A stretch of 64,000 nucleotides of DNA from CALHRB01 sp964473465 (lineage in GTDB: Bacteria > Bacteroidota > Ignavibacteria > Kapaibacteriales > UBA2268): positions 14,031 to 78,030 of the forward strand of contig CAYYPE010000014.1 of assembly GCA_964473465.1 (NCBI GenBank), in the 5' to 3' direction. Numbering within the stretch: the stretch's first letter is position 1; every line of letters begins with the position of its first letter. Positions 26,985-35,104 of the stretch are shown one piece after another. The position numbers and the translations under genes are program-made. The notes below the pieces were generated by a model, which was not told the origin of the DNA, did not search any database, and worked only from the letters and a program-made list of their open reading frames with translations.

Positions 26985-28199
26985 ATGAACGAATCAAATT
27001 ATCAAGATCCATCGGAGCTTCTTCATCTATTTCTCGATGGGGAACTTGAATCTGGAAAGGAGACTGTCCTTTTTTCGGAGCTTGCTTCAAGCGAAGAATT
27101 GAGAAGCGAGATGAGGGATTTTTTAGTTATCCGCAACAAGATTAGAACAGATTCTATACCTGTTGCTCCACCTATTGAAACAACTGCTTCTGTATTTAGT
27201 TCATTAGGTTTCAATCCTTCATTGACAAATCCAAATTCAGTTGCACCATTTTCAGGTTTGGTTCTATCAACTTTGAAAAAACTCTGGGCACCAATTACTA
27301 CTGCTATAGTAGCATCTTTGATAACTTATTTTGCATTAAATAATAATTTTGACTATCTGACAACTCAAAGCCATATTCCAATGATGGTTTCTTACTCTAT
27401 CGAGCCAATCATACAAGATATTGCTACGAACGAAAGCCAAAAAGAGAGAGTTATCTATAAGTATTTGAATAATTCCTTGCCGGCTCCAAATTTAGCAAGT
27501 CAGGATCTTATTAAACAAAATAATCAGGCTCTAAATGAAAATAGTTCGGCAGAAAAATATTTTGAAATGATTAATCAAAGCCAATTTGAGAAATATCCAA
27601 GAAGTTTGGATTATTCATTAAAAGACAATGAGATAAAATTAAAACAAATTAGCTTTGGAAATATTCCTTTTGATCTTAATCAATCAAAACAACCCAAAAA
27701 AGACAATAATGAATATTCCTTGCAGCTCAGAGGTATAAACGGGATATCATTTCCTTCGGTGCAGGTGCCATACAAGCAGAATACAGTATTTTCAAATATG
27801 AGTGCTGCATTTTATTTTGCACGATTCGGGAATTTCAGAATTGGATTTGAATTTGGAAATGAACCCTTTGGTCAGGTCTTTAATAATAATGAAAATGGAA
27901 CAGAATGGCAATATACTCAGAATGCAGCTATTTACTGGGCAGGTTTGGATATTATGTATATTATCGATAATGAATTATTATTTAGCGGAGGTCCACAGCC
28001 ATTTGTACAGGCTACATTTGGCGGAACCGAACTCGGTCCACTGGCTAAATTTATAACAGGTTTGCAGTATTTCTCGAAAGAGACAGGAATTGGTGCGATA
28101 ATTGGTCTGGAAGGAACTCTCCTTTCTTACATCAATCAAAAGGTTTGGTATAATACCAAGAAAATTGGTTTTACTTATGGTATGTCATTTCATTTTTAG
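26985..28199 (+). CDS. anti-sigma-like protein fused to barrel-like C-terminal domain
   Basis: A 404-aa protein. The first ~55 residues match the N-terminal pattern of membrane anti-sigma factors (LLHLFLDGELESGKE...SSEELRSEMRDFLVIRNKI). They are followed by a single membrane helix (about 101-118) and a disordered Asn/Gln/Ser-rich linker (to about 235). The last ~165 residues are aromatic-rich alternating strands (FYFARFGNFRIGFEF, YWAGLDIMYIIDNELLFSG, GFTYGMSFHF) like an outer-membrane barrel or barrel-like sensor. No zinc-binding HxxxCxxC is seen. It probably holds the ECF sigma factor at the inner membrane and senses the envelope. Confidence 0.72.
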   Translation: MNESNYQDPSELLHLFLDGELESGKETVLFSELASSEELRSEMRDFLVIRNKIRTDSIPVAPPIETTASVFSSLGFNPSLTNPNSVAPFSGLVLSTLKKLWAPITTAIVASLITYFALNNNFDYLTTQSHIPMMVSYSIEPIIQDIATNESQKERVIYKYLNNSLPAPNLASQDLIKQNNQALNENSSAEKYFEMINQSQFEKYPRSLDYSLKDNEIKLKQISFGNIPFDLNQSKQPKKDNNEYSLQLRGINGISFPSVQVPYKQNTVFSNMSAAFYFARFGNFRIGFEFGNEPFGQVFNNNENGTEWQYTQNAAIYWAGLDIMYIIDNELLFSGGPQPFVQATFGGTELGPLAKFITGLQYFSKETGIGAIIGLEGTLLSYINQKVWYNTKKIGFTYGMSFHF

Positions 28200-28228
28200 T
28201 TTGTAACTTATTTCTTGTTTGGATGTTA
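28200..28228 (+). promoter_or_regulatory. second copy of the candidate ECF promoter
   Basis: TTTGTAACTTATTT (28200-28213), nine bases, ATGTTA (28223-28228). It begins at the base after the anti-sigma stop codon and lies 35 bases before the lipoprotein ATG. A TATATTTG at 28230-28237 could instead be a sigma-A -7 box, but no -33 TTTG lies at the right distance. Confidence 0.5.
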
Positions 28229-28263
28229 ATATATTTGTGAAAACCAGAAGGATAGAAATTAAA

Positions 28264-28944
28264 ATGGACAGATTGAAATTATTAACTATTTTTTTTATTT
28301 CTTTTTTACTTTGGTCGTGTTCGTCTCCAATGGATCTGGACACACCAAAAGATAAGAGATTAGTTGGCAATCCACCTGCAAAAATATACCCCAAAATAAA
28401 TAGTATTTCGCTTGAGGAAAATGGCATACAAAGAGATTTTATAGCGAAGGATTATTTTATTGCCATTGATACATCCAATGAAATACCCTTAATCTGGTTG
28501 AATTTATTTCTCGATTCCTATGATAACAGGAAAAGCACCGAAAGAATAAGTATTAACAGCATCAATATTCGTGTTGATTCTACCCAGCTTTCTGGTCAAC
28601 CTTTTAAAATGATACCTGAATTAAGCAATACACCCTGCTGGGCAAAATTTTTTATAAACAGGGGGCTGAACATACAGTCTGATACCACAATCTATTCCGG
28701 TGATGGAAAAAACATAAGCGAACTATCTTTCAGTTATAACAAATCTAAGAAAGAGGTTTGGGCTTATCTATATTCAAAGATTTATGATAAAAAAATATGG
28801 AAAGAGCAAAAAGACACAGTTGTTTATGATACAACTTGGGTCGGAGGCGTTCCAAACGTAAAAGAAATCAGATTGAGGATCGAAGAAATCAGAAGTAAGC
28901 AGGATTCTTTATTTCTGAACACCAAGATACATTTGAAATATTAA
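28264..28944 (+). CDS. lipoprotein of unknown function
   Basis: A 226-aa protein with lipobox LLWSC (Cys near residue 20). The mature part is beta-rich, with two further Cys/Trp positions (TPCWAKFF) and no known motif. An earlier ATG at 28219 would add 15 residues before the signal peptide, so ATG 28264 is preferred. It is followed 34 bp later by the large T9SS protein and preceded by the repeated ECF-promoter-like sequence, so both are candidate targets of the adjacent sigma factor. Confidence 0.7.
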   Translation: MDRLKLLTIFFISFLLWSCSSPMDLDTPKDKRLVGNPPAKIYPKINSISLEENGIQRDFIAKDYFIAIDTSNEIPLIWLNLFLDSYDNRKSTERISINSINIRVDSTQLSGQPFKMIPELSNTPCWAKFFINRGLNIQSDTTIYSGDGKNISELSFSYNKSKKEVWAYLYSKIYDKKIWKEQKDTVVYDTTWVGGVPNVKEIRLRIEEIRSKQDSLFLNTKIHLKY

Positions 28945-28978
28945 ATAGATTTACAAAAAATCAATTTCTGGAGGAATT

Positions 28979-31513
28979 ATGAAATTCAAATTTATTCTCA
29001 TTGCCTTCTTATCAATATTTTTTTTCTTTGAAAATGGAATTGCCTTAGAAGCACCAAATCCACCTGTTAATTTTACTGCCTTTGTTCAAAATAATAATCA
29101 AAATGCAAATTCGGTATATTTCAAATGGATGAAAAACGCTGAGGGAACTCAGCCTGTTATGTTTATTCTCTACGTAGCAAATGAAAACACAAAAGATTTA
29201 TCCAAATTCAAACGCTCGGATTACATACAGGCAGGTAACCTTCAGGAATATAGTTTTATAAAATCAGGCTTTAAAAGCGGGGATTATTCTTTCTTTTTGA
29301 CTGCCGCAGCTATTGAAGGCAATTCAATATTGGAAAGTAAAAATTCTGACATTGTTTCTGTTACAATTACAAATAATGAGAAACCATTCATAAGAATTAT
29401 ATCTCAACCACCGACTTATGCAAGCGTAGGGAAGGAGTATATCTATCAGCTGAAAGTTATTACAAACCTGAGTGATAATTGCCCGCTTGAATATAAACTT
29501 CAATATGCCCCAAAAAATATGAAAATTGATAATTCAGGATTAATAAAGTGGATACCGGAAGAGAATGGGGTTTTCAAAGTGTCTGTGATGGTCGGAACAA
29601 CCTGCAAGATTAATGTAGAGCCTGCAATACAGGATTTCGCTATAACCGTCGGGCAAAATAATCAGGAGTATGTTAAAATTCTTAGCCAGCCACCTCATAC
29701 AGCAGTAGTTGGTCAGCCTTTAATATATCAGATAGTTGCTCAATCAAATATAAGATGTCCAATTCTATTTGAGCTAATATCTGATTTGCCAAACGAGGTA
29801 AGTTTTGATAAGCGAACTGGTTTATTAAAATGGATACCTGCAAAACCGGGAACATATAAATTTACCGTGAAGGCATATCTTGAGTGCGATGAAAAGATAT
29901 CTGATGTTCAAACTTTTGTTATTAATGTTATTGAGGGACATAACGATCAGGCATGTGTCTTGATTACGGGAGTTGTTGAATTTGAGAGTGAAAATCAATT
30001 AGTTAAAGAAGGGAGAGTCAATGCATGGAGGATTGATAAGAGGACTAATACTAATATCACTTATTCATCTCCAATCCAGGATGGTTATTTCACACTTAAA
30101 GTTCCTGAGGGTATTTATTTACTCAATTTTGACGGACCTGAGTTTTTGAGCGAATGGTATAAAGACGCTCTCTCTATTGATAAAGCTGAAAAGCTTGAAC
30201 TCAAATGTGATGATCAAATGAAAATTCATGTATTTGTTCAACGAAAGAAACATCCCAAGACCTTCAAGGTTACCGGTAATGTTTCTAATGAGCAGGGTGA
30301 TAAACCATTGATGGCTACCGTCCAGTTTATACCTATTGACATTGATAAAAACTACAGAGATCCCAATCAACCCACTCCAAACACATTTATAACCAAGACA
30401 GATGATAAAGGAAATTATAGTATTCAACTTCCTGATAACTTTATTTATCGTGCCTATGCCGTTCCAATGGATAACAATTTTATTCCTCAATACTACGACA
30501 AGGTGGAATCCCCATTCGAGGCAGATTTAATTGAACTAACTGGAGATATTAGCGGTATTGATTTCAGGTTGAAACTGCATCAGCAACATAAAAATTCATT
30601 TACTGGAAAAGTAATATCAGATAAGGAAGGAAATCCATTACATTCACTGGTTTTTGCATATTTAGTGAGCCAGCAAAATAATAATACAAACCAAAGATTT
30701 TCTCGAATGACTGAAACCGATAGAAGCGGATATTTCAGGTTCGAAAATCTTATTCCCGGAGAATATGTTCTATTGTCCATCCCTTATGACAGAGCCTATA
30801 CGCCAGGTTACTACAAGATGGGGGATATTGCAACGTTGAAATGGAGAGAAGCCACAAGAATTAATGTCGGCGAAAATATGATCGACATTATTTTCGAAAT
30901 TCGCCATAAAAACCGAGCAGGTCTTAAAGGTATCATTCAGATTGATGGAGTTATTATAGACAATAGTGGGATTATAAAGAAATCAGATGTTCCAACATGC
31001 ATGAATACTCTTGCAGGTGCTTTTGTTTACGTCCTCGATGAATTTGGTGAAGTATCGGACTATACTTTTACTGATATAAATGGAAAATTCCATTTGACAG
31101 AAATTGCCGATGGGGAAAATACTCTTTACGTTGACCATGTCGGGTTTAAAACTTATCAGCAAGAGATTTTGACAGATTATTCCGAAAATATAAGGAACAG
31201 TGGTCTTGTGATTGTGCTTGATGCTGAAGAACCACTTTCGATTGATGAACCTTTTGAAAGCATTTCTGACCTTGTATCTTATCCTAATCCGGCAATGAAT
31301 ATATTAAACCTTCAGTTTAGCGGAAAGCACGGAATTTCAGAACTATTTATATATGATAATATTGGAAACCTTGTATATTCAAGCTCTATTCAAACCTCAG
31401 AGGGTCTTAACAGAACAAGTATTGACGTAAGGAATTTAAATCAGGGGATTTATTATCTTCGTATTGTTGGAACAAATTATACAAAGGATGTCAAATTTTC
31501 TATAATTAGATAG
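28979..31513 (+). CDS. large surface protein with Ig-like and CRD domains and T9SS sorting domain
   Basis: An 844-aa protein. A signal peptide (ending near GIALEA) precedes a fibronectin-like region (about 28-130) and two putative-Ig (He_PIG-like) domains with repeated 'ISQPP-x-A-x-VGxxYxYQ' starts (about 140 and 230). Three to four carboxypeptidase-regulatory-like beta domains follow (about 330-760; motifs such as TDDKGNYSIQLPD and ETDRSGYFRFENLIPGEYVL). The T9SS type A sorting domain is SYPNPAMNILNLQF...GIYYLRIVG. It has a strong GGAGG site before ATG. It is probably a cell-surface adhesive or structural protein. Confidence 0.87.
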   Translation: MKFKFILIAFLSIFFFFENGIALEAPNPPVNFTAFVQNNNQNANSVYFKWMKNAEGTQPVMFILYVANENTKDLSKFKRSDYIQAGNLQEYSFIKSGFKSGDYSFFLTAAAIEGNSILESKNSDIVSVTITNNEKPFIRIISQPPTYASVGKEYIYQLKVITNLSDNCPLEYKLQYAPKNMKIDNSGLIKWIPEENGVFKVSVMVGTTCKINVEPAIQDFAITVGQNNQEYVKILSQPPHTAVVGQPLIYQIVAQSNIRCPILFELISDLPNEVSFDKRTGLLKWIPAKPGTYKFTVKAYLECDEKISDVQTFVINVIEGHNDQACVLITGVVEFESENQLVKEGRVNAWRIDKRTNTNITYSSPIQDGYFTLKVPEGIYLLNFDGPEFLSEWYKDALSIDKAEKLELKCDDQMKIHVFVQRKKHPKTFKVTGNVSNEQGDKPLMATVQFIPIDIDKNYRDPNQPTPNTFITKTDDKGNYSIQLPDNFIYRAYAVPMDNNFIPQYYDKVESPFEADLIELTGDISGIDFRLKLHQQHKNSFTGKVISDKEGNPLHSLVFAYLVSQQNNNTNQRFSRMTETDRSGYFRFENLIPGEYVLLSIPYDRAYTPGYYKMGDIATLKWREATRINVGENMIDIIFEIRHKNRAGLKGIIQIDGVIIDNSGIIKKSDVPTCMNTLAGAFVYVLDEFGEVSDYTFTDINGKFHLTEIADGENTLYVDHVGFKTYQQEILTDYSENIRNSGLVIVLDAEEPLSIDEPFESISDLVSYPNPAMNILNLQFSGKHGISELFIYDNIGNLVYSSSIQTSEGLNRTSIDVRNLNQGIYYLRIVGTNYTKDVKFSIIR

Positions 31514-31603
31514 AATTTTAAAATCAGCAATGGATGTTTTGTCAGAATAGTGGATGAATAAATAACTGACAATACAAATTTGTTGATAAAGCTGATAGGA
31601 TAA

Positions 31604-31655
31604 AATAAAAAGGGGTTGTCGTGTTCTTTATTAAATCAGGACAACCCCATTATTT
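31604..31655 (-). terminator. bidirectional terminator between the surface protein and dnaA
   Basis: GGGGTTGTC / GACAACCCC (31612-31620 with 31640-31648) with a 19-base loop. AT tracts flank both sides. On the minus strand a TTTTTATTTTA tract follows the stem downstream of dnaA. Confidence 0.8.
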
Positions 31656-33146
31656 TTAAGTTTTTTGAAATTTTTTCAGAAGAGTTTCATAAGCAGCTTT
31701 GACGGTCTTATCTGTAACAAGATAATTTTCAATGGCTTGACAAGAGTGAAGCACAGTAGAGTGGTCACGATTTCCGAAACTTGCACCTATTGATTTTAAT
31801 GATAAAGTTGTAAACTTTTTAGCTAAAAACATAGCCATTTGACGAGCAAGGGCTATTTCCTGCTTTCTTGATTTGGATTCCATCAGTTCAATGCTCATAT
31901 TCATCTGAAGGCTAACAGCTTCTTTAATATCATCAATAGTGATGGGTTTATTGGATGAATAGTTAACTCCGTTGATTACTTCTTTAGCTAATTCGAGATT
32001 AAGTTCTCTGCGATCGAGCGTAACTTTTGCTATAAGACTAATGAGGGTGCCTTCGAGTTCCCTGATGCTTGATACTATATTTTTTGCAATATATTCAACA
32101 ATTTCAACAGGAAGTTCAAGACCTTCGTCCCTACTTTTTTGATTGAGAATGGCCATTCTCATTTCAAGGTCTGGAGATTGAATATCAGCTATCAAACCCC
32201 ATTGAAAACGAGAAATAAGCCTGCTGTCAACATCGCTTAAAGCTCTTGGAGCTTTGTCGCTGGTCAGGATAATTTGCTTGCCTGCCTGATGAAGAGCATT
32301 GAAAGTATGAAAGAAATTATCCTGAGTTTTTTCTTTACCTGCAAGGAATTGAATGTCATCAACTATAAGGACATCAATGCTTCTATAGAAATTGGTGAAT
32401 TCATTTACCTTATTCATTTGAATAGCATTGATAAATTCCATTGTGAATCTTTCGCTCGTGGTGTACATAACACGTAGTTTTCGATGTTTTTCAACGATTT
32501 TGTTGCCAAGAGCCTGAACAAGGTGAGTTTTGCCTAAACCGGTATCACCATAAATGAACAAAGGATTGAATTTTGTACCTCCGGGATTCTGACTGACTGC
32601 AAAGGCAGCGGAGCTTGCCATCTGATTGCTATCGCCTTTGATGAAATTCTCAAAAGTATATCTGTGGTTGAGAAATGTGGGATATTCCTTGTTGAGATAA
32701 GGATTCTCGGCAAAGGGTAGTTGGTTTTGAGGCACTGACCGTGTTGAATACTTGTTACCGGGTAATTTGATTGATTTTTGTTCATCTTTTTCCAGATTTT
32801 CGTCAACCACGATATGATAGCTCAATCTGGCATCGTCACCAATGACTTGAACAAGGGTTTTTTGAAGCAACGGAAAGTAATGTTCCTCAATCCACTCGTA
32901 AAAAAATTGACTGGGCACACTAATAGTCAAAGTATTATTTTCAAACCTTAGTGCCTTGATTGGTGAAAACCAGGTTTGAAATACCTGACCGGAAACATTG
33001 TCTTTGATTATTGTCCTGCATCTATCCCAGAATTCTTCTGCAACAGAGTTGCTCTGTTTGACATTATCCGTACTTATAGCTCTTTCCTTGTTGCCATTTT
33101 CTCTATCTAATGTCAGTTCCAGTAATTCATCTTTTTTTGAAAACAA
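31656..33146 (-). CDS. dnaA: chromosomal replication initiator DnaA
   Basis: A 496-aa initiator. Domain I (about 37-105, WDRCRTIIKDNVSGQVFQTWF) and a variable linker precede the AAA+ domain, with Walker A GDTGLGKTH (about 200), Walker B DVLIVDDIQFLAGKEKTQDNFF and the arginine-finger region SRLISRFQWGL. Domain IV has signature SFGNRDHSTVLHSCQAI (about 462-478) for DnaA-box binding. dnaN and recF, its usual neighbours, are absent. A 617-bp gene-free gap lies upstream. Confidence 0.97.
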   Translation of the reverse strand: MFSKKDELLELTLDRENGNKERAISTDNVKQSNSVAEEFWDRCRTIIKDNVSGQVFQTWFSPIKALRFENNTLTISVPSQFFYEWIEEHYFPLLQKTLVQVIGDDARLSYHIVVDENLEKDEQKSIKLPGNKYSTRSVPQNQLPFAENPYLNKEYPTFLNHRYTFENFIKGDSNQMASSAAFAVSQNPGGTKFNPLFIYGDTGLGKTHLVQALGNKIVEKHRKLRVMYTTSERFTMEFINAIQMNKVNEFTNFYRSIDVLIVDDIQFLAGKEKTQDNFFHTFNALHQAGKQIILTSDKAPRALSDVDSRLISRFQWGLIADIQSPDLEMRMAILNQKSRDEGLELPVEIVEYIAKNIVSSIRELEGTLISLIAKVTLDRRELNLELAKEVINGVNYSSNKPITIDDIKEAVSLQMNMSIELMESKSRKQEIALARQMAMFLAKKFTTLSLKSIGASFGNRDHSTVLHSCQAIENYLVTDKTVKAAYETLLKKFQKT

Positions 33147-33763
33147 AGCCTACTCCTTTTTTTAAAAGATTAAAAAAATAGTTTATTACGGTAATTTTAT
33201 TCAATATTTGAGTTAATCTGTACTTGAGATTTGGGGATAAGTTTATTTAAGAACATGTTAATGAGATATTCTGAAATAAACTTATAAGTAACATTATAAC
33301 AATTTTAACCTCCCATTAAATGAAAAAAATATATATCAATTTCTCGAAAGTTAATTTCCAATAAATTTTTGAAAATTTCAAGAAGAATAATTTTTAAAAT
33401 GAAAATTTTTTTCTTGGAAATTATAAATAACTGATTTATTTGAATTTACAAATAGATTAAACGAAAATGAATATTTGATGAATTCATTATTTTAGTAAAT
33501 AGTTTTATTTGTTGATAGTTGTTTTAATGGGAATATATTGTTAGGAAATTTCTAAATTTATGTTAAGGAAAAATGAAATGTGGTAATTTTGGTTTATGAG
33601 AAACTACTCTGTTGATATTTCAATCAATTACAATAAATTTTTAAAGTTAGACTAAAGAAATCTTAAAAAACTTTTTTTTGTATAACATTTAAATGGTTAG
33701 AGGGCAATTTGGAAGGTATTGAGTTTTAATTATAGTTAAAAAAATAATGAAATTTTAAAAAAA
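33147..33763. other. 617-bp gene-free AT-rich region upstream of dnaA, candidate oriC
   Basis: The longest gene-free gap of the window, extremely AT-rich with A and T tracts. It contains near matches to the DnaA box TGTGGATAA in one orientation: TGGGGATAA (33232-33240), TGTTGATAG (33510-33518) and TGTTGATAT (33611-33619). TGTTGATAA (31581-31589) lies beyond the other end of dnaA. No ORF or RNA gene is seen. None is a perfect box, so the oriC call is tentative. Confidence 0.4.
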
Positions 33764-34189
33764 TTATTGATTACTTTTTTTGGTTATTATAAGATTTGTT
33801 GAATATTTATCTGAGGGTAAAATAATTTGTTTGCCCTTTTGCTCAATGACGTCCAGAATAATCGGTGCTTTCATATTTGCACTCATAGAGCCATCTTCAT
33901 CGGAGAGAGTAACGATAACCATCACAGCGTCTTTTTCCTGATTGAATTCACTTCCAATGTCGTAGTTTAAATCTATCTGCCATGGATTTAACAAAGGAAA
34001 TACAATTTCGGGATTTTCAATAGAAAGCAACCATTTGAACGGCTCAGTATCTTCATCGCTGATTAAGACAAATTGATTGAGATGTTCGAATCCGAGAATT
34101 CCGTTTGAGAAATCGAAGATTAAGTCATCGGAGACAGTTATTTCACCGAATTGGCTTGAAATAATTTTTCTTTGGTTACCTGATTCCAT
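33764..34189 (-). CDS. fliW: flagellar assembly factor FliW
   Basis: A 141-aa protein with the FliW pattern: FGEITVSDDLIFDFSNGILGFEHLNQFVLI (about 12-41), FKWLLSIENPEIVFPLLNP (about 48-66) and the C-terminal MSANMKAPIILD. FliW binds flagellin and antagonises CsrA translational repression. A longer frame from 34249 adds 20 residues of unrelated sequence, so the ATG at 34189 (MESGNQRK) is preferred. csrA and flagellin are not adjacent. motB lies upstream on the same strand. Confidence 0.88.
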   Translation of the reverse strand: MESGNQRKIISSQFGEITVSDDLIFDFSNGILGFEHLNQFVLISDEDTEPFKWLLSIENPEIVFPLLNPWQIDLNYDIGSEFNQEKDAVMVIVTLSDEDGSMSANMKAPIILDVIEQKGKQIILPSDKYSTNLIITKKSNQ

Positions 34190-34275
34190 AAAAAGAACAT
34201 TTTTGTATGTAAAACATTCAAAAATAAAATAATAATTTAAAAAAGACAAAAATAGTTGAAAAGAAATTAATAATG

Positions 34276-35031
34276 CTATTTTTTTTGTTGGTATCCTTCA
34301 GTTGAAGGTGTATTGTTCGAAAGTTCTGTAATATTGATTTCAACTCTTCGATTTTTAGCTTTTCCTTCAATCGAAGAATTCGGAGCAACAGGACGTTGAG
34401 CACCAAAACCCCTCAGCATCAGGTTGCTTTCAGAGATCCCTCTTTCGACTAAAAAATAACCGACATTAACTGCTCTTGCAACTGAGAGATGCCAATTAGA
34501 CTCATATCTGAAAGATCTTATTGGGTCAGAATCAGTATGTCCGTCAATACTAATCTGTTTGTCTATACCTCTTAGAATCTGGGCTAAAGTATCAATTACG
34601 CTCATCCCTTCAGGTTCTACTTCAGCTTTTCCTGATTTAAATAAAAGTTTTTCGGAAAGTGTAAGTGTTAAGCCGTTGCTTGTTCTTGTAACAGTTAATA
34701 ATCCGTTATCAACATATTTTCTCAGAGAACGTTCAGTTTCAATCTGAATCTGTTCGAGTGATTTCTTTGAAGGATATGGCATAATAGGCTCGGGGATGCC
34801 ATTTGGAATGCCTTTGAACACTCCTGCACCTCCATCGGCAATTTTTTCGGGTTGAAAATATTCTGAAAAAGCATGAGAAATTTCCTTGAACTTTTCCTCA
34901 TCAACTCTCGAAGATGCATATAAAATAACAAATAAGCCAAGAAGAAGTGTTATCAAATCTGCGTATGTAACAAGATATCTGTCTAAATGAACATTTTCCT
35001 GAGCTTTATCTATTCTTTTCCTGAAAATCAT
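34276..35031 (-). CDS. motB: MotB-type flagellar stator / OmpA-like motor protein
   Basis: A 251-aa protein. The short basic N-terminus is followed by one membrane helix with the proton-carrying Asp25 in VTYADLITLLLGLFVILYASS, then a plug/linker (about 45-110) and an OmpA-like peptidoglycan-binding domain (about 120-235; ISIDGHTDSDPI, LSVARAVNVGYFLVERGI). A TTG start five codons earlier is possible; the ATG at 35031 is preferred. motA is not adjacent, so a relative that energises another machine cannot be excluded. fliW lies 86 bp downstream. Confidence 0.85.
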   Translation of the reverse strand: MIFRKRIDKAQENVHLDRYLVTYADLITLLLGLFVILYASSRVDEEKFKEISHAFSEYFQPEKIADGGAGVFKGIPNGIPEPIMPYPSKKSLEQIQIETERSLRKYVDNGLLTVTRTSNGLTLTLSEKLLFKSGKAEVEPEGMSVIDTLAQILRGIDKQISIDGHTDSDPIRSFRYESNWHLSVARAVNVGYFLVERGISESNLMLRGFGAQRPVAPNSSIEGKAKNRRVEINITELSNNTPSTEGYQQKK

Positions 35032-35104
35032 TAGCCAATATTCCAAATTAGCTTAAAAAACACTATTTAAATATCGGCTACTATTAAAAAAAAATTATCA
35101 TTTC

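Noticed and set aside
34190..34249. Longer FliW start
   Set aside because: The added 20 residues do not match the family; the ATG at 34189 starts the conserved protein.
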